Assembly (NCBI GenBank): GCA_951394405.1
Contig: OX596336.1
Coordinates: 2,170,001-2,234,000, forward strand
Length of the DNA: 64,000 nucleotides
Source of the DNA: Coprinellus micaceus
Lineage: Eukaryota; Basidiomycota; Agaricomycetes; Agaricales; Psathyrellaceae
Direction of reading: 5' to 3'
Shown piece after piece: positions 40,432 to 52,600 of the stretch (within the stretch, counting starts at the first letter, position 1; each line of letters begins with the position of its first letter). A program made the translations under genes and the position numbers. The notes under the pieces are model-generated. The model was not told the origin of the DNA. It did no database searches and saw only the letters and a program-made list of their open reading frames with translations.

Positions 40432-41980
40432 TTAGTGAGAGAACGCACTGATGGAATCGAGGAGAGCATTCTTGTAGTCTCCGCCCGCCTCCCAAATCGC
40501 GAAACCCGCCAGGCCCGTGGTGAATATGAAGTCTCCTTTAGCCCCAAAGGATCGGGGATCCTCGTACGCCACATAAACCTGAGTAGAAGGGTTGTACGCG
40601 AACGGCTAGAGGAAGGGGATGACGAATTAATGAGCACCTGCAGGGATGAATTTAACCGGGAAAGGACAGCCCAAGGGTGATTGGAAAGTGGAAGAAAGGG
40701 TGAAGGAAAGGTGAGAGAATGAGGGGGTAAGAGTTTCACATACCGTTTCACTGCAGTCATCGTATCGAACCACGATGTCCTTTCCTGGTGATCCATCGGA
40801 CTCCAAGAAGCCTTCTTCAATCAACCCCCAATACGTGTAGACCCCTCCAGGACCTTGCATAACGCCGCATACGTCCAAACCGCCCTCACCATCCCACCTA
40901 TCGCCGATCTTCGTGTTCGATGGGTTGTAGGCGGGATATGCGTTCAGCGTGGAGTTCTCGGCGTTTAACGCCACGGAGGATGGAATGATGCGGGAATGGC
41001 CATATGCACCAACTCCAAGGACCAGCTTGTTAGGAGGGATACCGGCCTTCGTCCACGCAGCAACAGAGGAGCTTGCCGAACCATATTTTGCACCAGACGG
41101 GGCGCAATAGTCGTCCAAAGGAGAGCTAGGGCCCGCCCCGATAGCGGTGTTGGACTTGAGGTCATAGTTCATAATGGCGATGTAGTCCAATACATCGGCA
41201 AAACCAGAGACGTCCGAGGACGGCTGTCCAGAGGCGTCAACGAAAGGCTCAACATATGTTGCCGCCGACAAGATGATGGAACGTCCTGTTGTTGTGTTGC
41301 GAAGCTCTTGAAGGAAGAGAAGAAAGTTGGGTGTGTCGTCGAGCCGGACGAGGTTACACCCGATACCTTGTTTCCCGGGGTACTCCCAGCTGAAGAAAAT
41401 GAGAGGTGCATTGCTAAGTATGGAAATGTACTCACTCGAAGTCTATCCCGTCGAGTTTGTACTGCTTCACGATGCTTGTCACGGCACCGACAAATGCTGT
41501 CCTATTTTGCGCTGAGCCGACGGCGGTGGAGAAGTAGCGGGAGCCCGTCCATCCACCAATAGAGAGGCTGGCTTTCGCGCCCTAAAAGCCGCAGTCACTT
41601 ATTGCGCGGTCCAAAGGAGAGAGATCCTCGCACATGTCTGTGAGCTTGGGATACAAACTCGGTCAGGCGGGTTTCGTCAGAAACGTCGAGGCCTAGCTTG
41701 GAGGAATCAGGTGTTGTTACACTGTCAGGAGAACTTCAGCCTCATCTTCCGAACGTGAAAAATGGCACCCCCCGACTCACGCAAAGGCATAGGTCAAATG
41801 CGTATATTTCTCCCAGCTCACAGCCGACAGGGGGAAATCCGCTACATGCCAACCCGCATACCAAGCGGACGAGATTCGCGTTTCGTTCACAGATGTTGTT
41901 TGTCGATGCTGTATCCGTTGTGGATGGTGTGCCAGAGCTGAGCCTAAGAGAGATAGTATACAGAGAGGTAGTTGCAGCAT
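40432..41980 (-). CDS. Secreted GH18 chitinase
   Basis: Hydrolyses beta-1,4-GlcNAc chains (chitin), for cell-wall remodelling or nutrition. It begins MLQLPLCILSLLGSALA, a clear signal peptide. Conserved GH18 parts are AWYAGWH (first barrel strand), ASLSIGGWTGS (SxGG motif), DGIDFDWEYPG (the DxxDxDxE catalytic motif, with the Glu acid/base present), the AIMNYDL strand, VLGVGAYGHS and FAIWEAGGD. The catalytic motif is split by an intron (donor GTGAGT near 41437) so that DFD is completed only after splicing. Five exons join in phase and end at TAA 40432, in SISAFSH. No chitin-binding module or GPI signal is visible. Probably an extracellular single-domain enzyme of about 400 residues. Confidence 0.93.
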
Positions 41981-42338
41981 TGGGTCGTCGTCGTGTGGGG
42001 GTTTTCCTGTGAAAAGGCGGGGTTGGGTACAGAGGCTGTTTCTATGACGGGTTGGCGTCCTGAGCTCGAATTGATCGTAAGGAGCGACTTGGGTGTGTCC
42101 CGGAAGGTATTGCAACGGTGGGGCTTAGAAGAATATCGGAGCCATGGAGCGCGAGGGCGGTGGTGGTCAGAGTTCAAGTCTGTTCAAGCCTGAAACGCTC
42201 TCGAAGCAGCGTCGCGTGGAGACGATTCATGCCGGGGAGCGGGATCAGAAATAGATCCGTTCAACGCCCACGCTGATCTCGACGTCGACAAATCCCAATC
42301 GATGTATTGCTTTACCGGCTACAAGACATTGCAAGTTT

Positions 42339-42964
42339 TCAGAGACTGCTCTTCAGGCTCTGGGCAATGGAATCCCCTTCAACGAGAATGCACGGTCCTC
42401 CATAGATGGCGCGGTCTGCGAGGTTCTCCTCGATGTAGGCGAGAACAGCATCGTCTTCAGCACCGGGCTGAAGCCACAAAGCCGGGATACCCAACTCCTT
42501 TGCCTGCCGCAAAATTCCCAAGGTGACCTGAGGGATGACGGAGGGTGTGCCGGGATTAGGAGCGCATTCAATCTACCATCTGGGGCAAACGGGGCTCACC
42601 TTGGGAGGGGTGACAATACTAATCGACGTCTCCTGAGGAGAGGGAAGGTCCGCGATTGACTTCACAGTCGAGATTTCCTCAAGCTCCGACTCTTTCTGTG
42701 GGTCAGGTGGTCCACCATAAGATCGTCTATTTGGAGAAGAGATGCGACTGGCGGCGGCTCACAAGATGCACAGGCGTTATCTGGTAGTTCCGAGCCTTGT
42801 ACCAGTTCAAGACCTATATCCAAGTGCAATGTGACGTGAAGTCTCGCAGGAAGACTTGGACACGTCAGTCTCACCTTCGTGCCAAACTTGCTCGTGTCCT
42901 TCGAAGCGCCAACGACTGCGAAGAATGGAGAGGCCAGAAAGGTCTGTTGGATCGCTGTCGACAT
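42339..42964 (-). CDS. CoA-binding-domain protein (YccU/HutE-like Rossmann fold)
   Basis: Three exons give about 145 residues. The N-terminus MSTAIQQTFLASPFFAVVGASKDTSK carries the Rossmann-type FAVVGAS loop found in CoA-binding domains of succinyl-CoA ligase-like proteins. The second exon (LNWYKARNYQITPVH) matches the next strand-helix unit. The third has SIVTPPKVTLGILRQAKELG, IPALWLQPGAEDDAV and a final GDSIAQSL. Stand-alone proteins of this family bind CoA or nucleotides but their enzymatic role is unclear. Located between the chitinase gene and the Mcy1 gene. The 358 bases between it and the chitinase start hold nothing recognised. Confidence 0.85.
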
Positions 42965-43020
42965 GTTGGTGGATGGAAGAAAGACGATCTTCGTGATGCG
43001 TTATGGAGAGGAAAGACCTG

Positions 43021-43305
43021 TTAGAAGACACTATATATCTCCTGTGCCAGTTTGGGCAGACCGGGGTTCGCCACGTATGGCGCCATACAAATGTTTTCGT
43101 GAACGTGAGCAGCTAGCTTCTTCTCGGTAATGCTTGGAAAGCAGGGCACGGCAATGAGTTCGACCGGTCGCGGTGCTGTTGGGAGTGCAAGGAAGTAGAG
43201 CGTATCAACCGTCGACGACGCGCGGAGACGCGTAGATATGATGTCGGTGGTACTGTCGTCATCGCTCGGACGATGTTGCGCAACTCTCCCTGTGACGCCC
43301 ATCAT
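43021..43305 (-). other. Unrecognised 94-codon ORF antisense to the Mcy1 gene start
   Basis: Starts with an ATG (MMGVTGRVAQH), ends EIYSVF at TAA, and has balanced protein-like composition (segments VDTLYFLALPTAPRPV, LAAHVHENICM). It ends 56 bases upstream of the CoA-binding gene on the same strand, and its ATG overlaps the ATG of the plus-strand Mcy1 gene by two bases. I do not recognise it; it may be a real small gene, an upstream exon of another transcript, or chance. Confidence 0.3.
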
Positions 43306-45408
43306 GGTTCAGCCCGGGCTGCCTTTCGCAGACCTCTTACCCACCTCATGGATACAATGGCCGTCCCGGACGACAGCCAAGCACATATTCTTTGGATTTA
43401 TTCTCGGGATCTCGCTTTCTCTAACGACCTCATCACTCGCAATGCTCCACCAGAAGCGGAGGAAGGAGAGGGAGACCAAAATGCTCCCATTGCGGCCTAT
43501 CGAGCTGCGAAGTGACGAGATCGTCAACGGAGTGACAGGGCTGATAGGTGCGTTCTGATTAAGGAGTGTGTGCCATTGAGTATGCATCTCACCATGGCTG
43601 CAGGAAACACTCCCCTCATGAGAATCAACTCGCTGAGTGATGCACTCGGGGTAGAAATCCTTGGAAAGGCGGAGGTAGGGTATATGCTACCCCAGTCCCA
43701 ATTCTCTTTTGATCAATGGGAGCGTAGTTCTTGAACCCAGGCGGAAGCGTCAAGGATCGAGTCGCCTTGCGTAGTGAGTCCGCTCCGAGCTGTAGTGGTT
43801 CCGCTCATTGAGCGTCTATCAGTGATTGAGGATGCCGAGAAGCTGGGGTTCCTCAGGCCGCATACAGGGTCGCGCATATTTGAGGGAACCGTCGGCTCCA
43901 CCGGTATCTCAATTGCCACAATCGCCCGAGCGAGGTGAGAAAGGTCGCGTCTTCCGTTTCCTGAAAGTGTTCTAACGTTGGGCAGGGGATATGAAAGCAG
44001 TAAGCCACTGCAACTCGCGTAAATTACCGTGTATATGCTCAATCGCGCAGCCATCATCATGCCGGACGACGTCGCCGAGGAGAAGGTGAAGGCCCTCCTT
44101 GCACTTGGGGCGGAGGTCGAGCGCGTCCGACCTGCAAGCATCGTTGACAAGAAGCAGGTGCGACAGTCCCTTCCGTTCTACTCACTCAGCCTCAGACTCT
44201 TGCTTATCCTTCTAGTTTGTTGTACGTTTTTGCATGCACAGTTAAGGCAAACAGATGCTTTAACTCGCATTACAGAATCTGGCCAAACAAAGAGCCAGCC
44301 ATTTCGGAGACACGGACAAATTCGATGCTCCTCGGGGTGCACACTCGCACCGCGGTCTCGAGTCCCCATCGCACACAATGCTTGTTTCAACCACAGCCAA
44401 CCACGTCGACTTCGAATCCAACAACTGGGAGACAGACGAAGCGTTCTTGTCCAAACCGAGAGGATTCTTTGCTGACCAGTTCGAGGTAAGCGAAGTCAAA
44501 CTCACCTACTTGCCACCCTGTCCCGATCCGAGCCTGACTTGCAGTCCTTGAACAGAACCGAAGCAACTTCGATGCTCACTTCTCCGGCACAGGGCCCGAG
44601 ATCTGGCGCCAGACCAATGGCGAAATCGACGCGTTCGTCTCTGGTGCAGGGACAGGCGGAACACTCGCGGGAACGGGAAGGTACCTCAAAACCGTAAACG
44701 AAGACGTTCTGGTGGCGATGTCCGATCCAGAGGGAAGTGGGCTCTTCAACAAGGTAACACCTGATTTCGGTGGCTTCCTTGGCTTGCCACCTAGTCGTTC
44801 GCACTCATTCAACCGGGGCATAGGTAAAATATGGTGTCATGTTCGACAGGAGGGAGGCGGAAGGTACGAAGAGGAGGCATCAAGTTGATACCGTGGTCGA
44901 AGGAATGTAGGTTGTTTGTCTCGTCTGTGGTTTGCTCAGGCTCACCAACGTGGAAACGCTAGTGGTATCAACCGGCTCACCCACAACTTTGAGCTAGCTC
45001 TCCCCATTGTTGACGATGCTTTCAGGTGAACCGGCAGTGTCCTCTCAATGATCGAAACTCACCCCCTACAGGATCACCGACCCTGAAGCTGTAGCAATCT
45101 CCCGTTTTCTCGTGAAACATGACGGCCTCTTCCTTGGATCCAGCAGTGCATGCAACCTCATGGCTTGCGTCAAACTAGTCAAGAAAATGGGCTGGGAAGG
45201 CACTGGGAAGCGCGTTGTCACCATCCTGTCAGGGCGCCTCCTCCTTTCATCTGATATCAGAATCGCTGACTGGAACCCCAGGTGCGACTCGGGCACCCGA
45301 CACTACTCCAAGTTCTGGAGCGACGAATACCTTCAAAAAGCTGAAATCCGCGCCGACCTCTCGCTCGTTGAGGACCTCTTGAAAAAATCAGAGGGAATCA
45401 TCGCTTGA
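43304..45408 (+). CDS. MCY1: Cysteine-synthase-like PLP enzyme (Mcy1/Cys12 type)
   Basis: A fold-type II PLP enzyme related to O-acetylserine sulfhydrylase; the yeast homologue Mcy1 sits on the mitochondrial outer membrane. One hydrophobic segment near the N-terminus (FFGFILGISLSLTTSSLAML) fits a membrane anchor. Enzyme motifs are GLIGNTPLMRINSL, NPGGSVKDRVAL (PLP Lys), GTVGSTGISIA, VSGAGTGGTLAGTG (PLP phosphate loop) and GLFLGSSSACN. About a dozen exons join in phase, including an apparent 6-nt microexon at 44216-44221 encoding Phe-Val between KKQ and NLAKQRA. Two upstream ATGs exist: 43238, which adds 22 residues, and 43304, which I chose. Catalytic activity and sulfur donor are unproven for this subgroup. 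Convergent with Gab1, 79 bases away. Confidence 0.88.
44216..44221 (+). other. Apparent 6-nt microexon (Phe-Val) in the Mcy1 gene
   Basis: TTTGTT lies between a CTTCTAG acceptor and a GTACGT donor. Flanking exons end and begin in phase 0, so inclusion adds exactly Phe-Val and gives KKQFVNLAKQRA. Skipping it also keeps the frame, so this is inference from splice signals rather than proof. Confidence 0.5.
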
Positions 45409-45487
45409 TGTATTAGCAGCCGCCAGCAGGGGATATAATTCGACGGGTTCTCATCGTTGGTATGACTGTGTTCGATAGCGTCTTAGC

Positions 45488-47119
45488 CTACTCCTGGTCC
45501 ACCGCATACCCGTCCACATCCTTTCCAATGGCAATCCGCATCCCCGCCCAGAGCGCATCGAGAATCGCGGCTCCGTTTGAGCATGCGAACACGAGCGTGG
45601 AGGCGTAGTAAAAGTTGGCGTTCCCCGTGCCCTGCGTGAGCCAAAGGTGGTGGAAGAGGGGGAGGAGTAATGCGGAGTGCAAGTGCAGGAGGGAGGTTAC
45701 GATAGGGAAGCGCAGGTCTAGGGTGGTTGGTTAGATGCGTGGATGGAAGGGAAACGGGAAGGCGTACGAGGGAAGATTTCGGGGAAGATGGAGGTCATGC
45801 TAAGGAAGAGACCTGGGTCTGCGAGGGTTGGATATGACTTGAAGGTACCGATGGTGCCGGTGAGGAGGAAGAGAGCATATAGTGGATCGTGTCTGTCAGG
45901 GGCCGGTAAGGTACTGCTTGGTGCGAAATTAGGTGGAAACGCACTGGAACTTGATACACAAAGGCGCAACATAAATGAGCAGGTGTATCTATAGGCCAGT
46001 TGAGGTCAAAGGGGTTTCCAGCGAGATGGGAGAGACATACGCTGAACACCATGAGGAAAAATGAACGGAAATGGTCAAACATCTCAGTGAAGAAGTACCA
46101 CCACAGGCCAACGTTGGGGGTCAGGTCGGGGAGAGTGAACCTACGCAACTTCGTTAGTGCCGTAATTGGGAGAATCAAGGGGCTCGTACCATGTCCCCCA
46201 TGTTTGTGGGATCCAACTCCAGCTCCCAGCTACAAGCGTGGACGCGGCTGTGAGTACTCCAGCATAAAGGAAGAACTCGGTGGCCAGTGGGATAACTCTC
46301 TTCGTATTGAACGAGATCTTTTGTGGGGAGGCGAGGTGGGAGTGGGCGTCTGTTAGGAGGAGTAGGACTAATGGAGGGAGGAGGAGGAGCGCGTTGGGTG
46401 ATAGATGGGAGAGGAAGGCCAGGGATAGCAAAGACGGTGCTGCTTTCTCTAAGGTCATGGTCAGGGGAAGCGTTCTGGAATGAAGTGAGGTCGCGTACTT
46501 TGCGAGGCAAACATGACCGCCAGGAGTAATAGTGCATTCTCCAGTGATGATGTCGATAGCGCCAGGGTGGGGAGGAATATGTAGGGGTTTAGGAGATACC
46601 TATTGCGTGTGAGTTGGACCAGTCAGGAGCAATACAAACGGGACGTACATGGCAGCAACAAGCCCATCTCGTGAGCTAGAGGAGACATTCTGGCGCGCCC
46701 TCCAAGTTTGTACAAGTGCCCAAGCCGCTGTTGCGTCGCATAGTGCCCAAAGGGTTGCAACGACGTCTTTTGAGCTTGGAAGTATCGACGAGAACAATGC
46801 AAGCAAGAGGGGTGACTGGAGGTCCCGTTCAGCGAAGTTGGGAGTCCAGTAAACGAAACATACGTGTCTGAAGGTTCCGCCGTTGTAGGGGTCTATTCCA
46901 TGGTTGAATAGGTACAGTCCCTCCTGTACTGGTTGTTAACCATTAGAAGGCTGCTCATGATACCATGGCAGGGCGCTTACACTGGGAATACGAGGTTAGA
47001 GGTGTTGTGAGTTGGTGGTCGTGGAGGAGGAGATCCGATGCGCCGAAGAGATGTGCGGCTAGTCTCAGCGCTGTGAGGGCGGGTATGACTACGCCCACCT
47101 GCAACAGAGTCGATGGCAT
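45488..47119 (-). CDS. GAB1: GPI transamidase subunit PIG-U/Gab1 (Cdc91)
   Basis: A multi-pass ER protein of the GPI-transamidase complex, which attaches glycosylphosphatidylinositol anchors to proteins. The start [25 protein letters not shown] opens the first membrane helix. Family blocks are [22 protein letters not shown], the [10 protein letters not shown] segment with the conserved [19 protein letters not shown], and the [17 protein letters not shown] stretch. Hydrophobic helices continue to the acidic C-terminus ending in DGYAVDQE at 45488. At least seven exons. The first junction (near 46975) was placed so that the LQEGLYLF frame is kept. Nothing in the protein looks abnormal. Confidence 0.9.
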
Positions 47120-47596
47120 GGGGGCAGGCAGCTGAGGACTCGGTGGACGACGCCGGTGATGGTTCGGCCGGGCCGTTCCTCCCGCGGGCGCCTGGTGGGT
47201 GCAGCACACTTACACCACCAAAGCGTTCAAGTATCAAGGCGACGCGCCAGTGAGGTCCTCGCCATGATTGATGGGCGTCGTGGGCAAGTGATCTGTGGGG
47301 CGTCGAATCGACGTCGCAAGCCATATTTAAAAATCATCGCCTGATCCCCTGTATGGATTTGACGTTTCACGGTAGTGTATCAGCGGCACTTGCCCCGCGT
47401 CGATTTGAGACTGTGAGTCAGGTTAACTTTGAGGCTGTAGGGCTGGGTGGTTGGCCAGCCGGCTGCCAGCGGATTCCATGGCGCTTATTGGGTGCTCAAC
47501 CTTTCTGTTATTTTCGAGAACTTTGTTTCCGGGTGACGGTGAACGAGGATATATTGTCAAGAGTCAAGATAACTACAAAAAATAAATGAAGGCGAT
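47120..47596. other. Intergenic region
   Basis: 477 bases upstream of Gab1 and downstream of the next minus-strand gene. No feature was recognised. Confidence 0.5.
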
Positions 47597-48989
47597 TTAC
47601 ACGGCCACTGTGTTGGCGGAGGCTGCGGCGTAGCGATGGGTGGCCTTGATCCAGTCGTCAAGGCGCTCAGGCGAAATGGTGGGGAATTCTGGGTCCAAAG
47701 GGCCGTATTTAAGCACATCCTCCTCGTAAACGAGTTGCGCCGCCCTGTATCAACATCCAGAAGCATATCAGCCAGGAGTAAGAGATGCCGGAAGAAAAAG
47801 AAACTCACGTTTCACGCTCTGTCGCAGTCTTCTTCTCCTTCCGAACCTCGTCAAGACGAGCGTCAACTTCGTTCCAGAACTTCTCGATCTTGTCTGGGTA
47901 CTCCACCATGATCCAACGCTGGGAGGACAAGAAGAGTCAGCATCGCGTGATGGCAACGAAAGGATTTTGAGCATCTACACACCAAAAAGGCAACTCGCAT
48001 GAGTAGGCCCAGCGTCGCTTTCGTCTTGCCAGAACCGATGCACTTGTCGGCAAGTGCTGCGAGGTCGATACCGGGGGAACCCTTGCCATATGTCTTGTAA
48101 TCTTCGATGGAGGATTGAATCTGTTGGGGATGTAATTCAGTCAGTTAATCACAATACGATAAAGGAGGTTAAGTCGAACCTGGTTCTTGATCTGGTGGCG
48201 AGCGTCGGTCAAAGCCTTCGTAATGGCTTTCAGCACAATTTCAGCTCGGCCTTGATCATGCGCGGGAGGGATGCTCGACACCCCCTGAGACCTCAGAATC
48301 GACTATATGGATCGGGATCAGTTTCCAGCAATGGTCGAGTGGTGCGCCCGAACCCACCAAAACAGTTGCTGGATTTGTCTTCTTCTTGTATCCGAGGATA
48401 CCCGGCGAGAGCGTGAAGACTTGAGCATAGATGCTGATGGAATTCTGCGGATGCCTGAGCGTTAGTCCACGATGCCAAACTTGGGAGCACGAACCTTGAC
48501 ATCTTCCGGAACACTGTAGGCCTTGCCAGCAGAGAGAGTGGTCAGCAGATCACGGTTCTCGAGGGCGGTGTGGTACATGCGGAAGATGTGCTCGGCAGGG
48601 CAGTTGATCTGGATAACGCGTGAGTGAATGTGACTGGGTCCCAGCTGAAGTGAGCATACATTGGTGAAGACTTCGAAATCCTCGTCAGACCGGGGACTCA
48701 AAGTGCGCTGCTTCTTAAAGGCTTGAGCACGGGCCCGGATTTCGGTCTGGGACAACACAGGGTTGAATGGAAAAGCAGTTCCCTCAAGCAGTGCAGTGCC
48801 AACAGGGCCAGTGAGAAAGCGACTGTCGTCAGAAGAAGCCATATCCTCTCCGCCATCTGGACCATCTTCGTCCCCGAAGGCACGACGGTGGGCGCCAGTA
48901 CCCCCTGAACGAGCTGATGCTCGCTGGAGCATTGCAGCCATAGGGTCGTTCCCTGGTGCAGGAGTTGGGGAAGAATAGCGAGAACTCAT
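47597..48989 (-). CDS. Unrecognised intron-rich gene, head-to-head with the accessory gene
   Basis: Starts MSSRYSSPTPAPG and spans six exons that join in phase to about 330 residues. A polar N-terminus is followed by DEDFEVFTN and then mostly helical sequence: INCPAEHIFRMYHTALENRD, SISIYAQVFTLSPGILGYK, AITKALTDARHQIKNQ, LGLLMRVAFLRWIMVEYP, IEKFWNEVDARLDEVRK, and the end ASANTVAV. No catalytic motif was recognised. In my judgement it resembles small helical proteins that occur in many copies in agaricomycete genomes, often beside transposon-like genes, but I cannot name a family. Its 630-base upstream region is shared with the divergent gene at 49620. Confidence 0.65.
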
Positions 48990-49619
48990 AGGGAAGCAGA
49001 GTGGGGGGTGTAAAAATGAATCGTGAGCACTCACTTTAAAAGGGGAAGACCTCGAGGCCCCAGAGCATTCCCCAGTGCCCCAAACACCTCATCCCAACGA
49101 GAGAAACTGTCATGGCCATCGTTACACCCGAAAGTCGTGGTGAGCAGCGGGGAGAATCTTCCACTTCTCGTGGACTTGAACTGGTCGGAGCTCGGAGCTC
49201 CTGAGCTGAAAGTCGGCGGCGGCTCAGTCTTGAAGTGCGTTTTGGGTGCAATGCAGGTCGATGTAAGTTCTCAATGTTGCCAGAAAGAGTGAAGACGGTG
49301 TGTTGTGGTTGCTGCTGCGTTGGTGAAAGTCAAGTTGAACAGAAGTCAACGTTCAACACGCATTGATGGAGACTTTGATCGCGGCGTGTCAACTTGATCT
49401 TCTCGCACGCATGCCTCTTCCTCATGCCACCACCAGCGCGTTTGGGCGTGTCGTGAGTATCGATTTGACGTCAGGAGAAGTTCTTCAGAGTGGCCTGAGT
49501 GAGTTGGAGAGCGTCCTCCGTGAATTGTGAACCACTGCGAGGCTTATCAGCGGGCCAGTGGTGGCTTGTTTCTCCCGTGCACTTCCTCCCCGCTCTTACC
49601 GAAACACCAGACTTGTGTC
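48990..49619. other. Shared upstream region of the divergent accessory pair
   Basis: 630 bases between two divergent starts, so presumably a bidirectional promoter. No gene and no terminal inverted repeat was recognised. Confidence 0.5.
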
Positions 49620-52600
49620 ATGAGCCAGAATCATGTTACTGGTCGTGGAAGAAAACCGACTGATTTTGGCCCAGGTAAGTCTGCTTTCCGACCCATTGCC
49701 GCACAATGTGAATCTGAATGAGTCTCTCTTCAACCTGAAGACTGTGGGCAAGGTAGAAATCCTGGAGAAGTCGTCTGTCGGATTTGTACCGTTGTCGGAA
49801 ATGGCGTCCCATTTTTTCTGCAGCGTGGGTCATGGAAGGGGCATGTTAGTTCGCAGAGCCATCTTGAAGCAGTCAAGATATATCCGGAGAAGCTGCAGTT
49901 CCAGCAGGAAACCGCTCGGAAATACCAGCAACCATACAGAGCGGCCCCCATCATCCTCCCTGAGAGGATAGCCCCTGTTGTGCCGGAGTCGCCACAACCA
50001 GGCATGATGTTTGAGCACTTGCAGGACCCATTGGTGCTGGAGCTCGAATCTGCTGAGCGGGAGCTGCTTTTCCAGGACGCTGACACGCCGTCACAGTACT
50101 CTGAAACTCATTTTGAGGAGGAATTCGAGCGCCGACGTCTTGACGCCCTTGCTCGCGATTACGGACTGCTTCAGGAGGAGGACTCTGAGGATGTTATTCT
50201 TGGCACCTTCCAAGGCGGTATGTACTATCTTGCTGGCTTCTGGATCTGAGGAGCTCGATGCTAACCAAGGCCCTCAGATGATCAAGATGATGCTGCCTCT
50301 GACATATCCGACGCAGCTCCCATGCCTTCGAAATCAAATGAGTCCCGACGATTCGCACCGTACTCTAACAAAACTGCAAGTACTCGAGTACACCGTCCAC
50401 CCTTTGTTTAATCACACTAATGACATCGTATCTCCCACTTTAGATGTGCCTCATCGATATCCTCGACAATCTACCTCATTTGCGTCTGTCGTCCAGCCAG
50501 CTCCGGATGGTGTTGTGGGCGATGAAAAAATGCAACCCAGCGGATGTCCCATCATACGAGAGCTTTCGCGCTGTTCAGAAGTCCTTCCGCGAGGCCATGG
50601 GGGTGAGAACGGTCAAATGTGTCTCGGACCTGGGGAACATCTTCTATATTAATGATGTTCGAGACATCATTGCACGCGTGCGTATATTGTCACCTAGGGT
50701 CTCGTGTGGTATTCCATGCTCAAGAGTATCTACAGGACTTTCAGAACCCCGAAACAGCAGCACAGTTACGCTTTTATCCAGAAGAGACCGATGGGCAGAT
50801 GTCAGAGGTCTGGCATGGCCAGAGGTGGAGGGAGTATCCGCTTGATATGCTCACTCCAGCATACGAGTCCAAATTGGGGAAGCGATTCTATGTCAATGAG
50901 CTCGCACAGCTTGCGGACGGTGGATTTGTCGTTCCGTATGTTTGGGTTACATACGGCGGACAAGTTCACGGGCGTTGCCGCAAAGTTATATGGACCCAGG
51001 TGCGTAGCCTGCTCGGCTCACTCCGATGTCTGCTTGTGCCTGACACTGGCACCAGACTGGATTTCAGGTGGACTCTGACTCGGATATCCGTCTTGAAGCC
51101 GATCTGCTGAGAAGAAACTATCCAGACCTCTTGGACATGAACGGCGGCTCTCTATCCTTCTCGCGTACGTAACACTTATATTCAAAACACTTTTGCTGTG
51201 TCTCAATCAACATCAATACAGCGTGCTCCAGTGGCTTTGGAGATGCCATGCCCAACCCCAAGCGCGAGGAATGCGAGGACGAGGATCTCTATACCATCTG
51301 GATGCCTCTTTGGGCGGATGATGTCTCTGGCGCCCGTTCAAAACAGTATCAGAAACACGTCAACGTGTACATGAACAACTCAAATCTTCCGGGAAAGCTA
51401 ACCCAGCAGGAGTACTTCGTTCATTTCGTCTCTGCTTCTCAGGAAGCATCAGCCCCGGAAATATTGGGTGCTGTTGCCAAACTTGTTGAGTACGTCATTT
51501 TATTCACAGAATAGTGGCACATTTGAAGGCTCACTACTCTTTCAGAGACACGCACCAGAATCCTGTACGCTGCTACAATGCCCACCGGCATCGACCCTGC
51601 CGCTTTCGATCGTTGGTGCCCAATCTTCAAGGTGACAATCCACAGCAATCAGAGGAATGTTCCCACATCGGTCACAGTGGGCTCTATTTCTGCAGGATTT
51701 GCAACGTAGGCGGTCCACCCGAGATCAAGGAGTCGGACGAAGGCTATCATGCGCTTTATGAGGTATGCTTTAGCGTGTCCGGGTGCCCTCCCATGCCATC
51801 CTATCATCCCACCATTCGGAAACTCGAGCTCCCAGCTGATTCATTTGCTTGCTATAGGTCGGCTCTCCACGGACGGTGGAAATGACTCTGGCATCTGTAA
51901 ACAAGCAGCTTAGGCTGGCTTCATATGGGGTCAAGTCACATGTAGAGGAAGTGCGGACAGCTGACGGCGTCAAAGATAAGATAGCCCAGAATTGGATTGA
52001 CATCATGCTCGAGCGCTCGGGGGCGCTTAAGATTAGCGAGCCACACTTGACAGCTGATGAGAACTCCGCCCGTGTCCTCGCTTGGTTGGCCACGAAAACG
52101 ACGAGACCGTATAACCCGATTCTTGACATGAAGTGTATGTCAATCAGATATTCCGCTAGTAACAAATAACACATACTGACTCTGCCTTTTGTCATTAGAT
52201 CTTGATCCATGCCGTGATACCCCTGTCGAAATACTGCACACAATCTTGCTGGGCATCGACAAGTATGCCTGGCACGGTCTTCATACCTCCTGGAACTCGA
52301 AAAAGCAAGATACATTCGCCGTCCGCCTTCGCTCCACCAACACTCACGGCTTACTGATTCCCCCCATTCGAGCGTCGTACATGATGCAATACCGAAGTGG
52401 ATTAGTTGGCAAGCACTTTAAAACCCTGATGCAAGTGTCCAGTTTCCATCTGAAGGATATCGCATCCCCAGAACAGCTATTGCTGTCTTGTGCCATTGGG
52501 GAGCTTGGTGCGCTGCTTTGGGTGGCAGAGATTGAAGACCTAGAAAGCTATCTGGTGCGTATGCCAGGACGATCACGGAAACTCCCTTTTGGCTCCCTTG

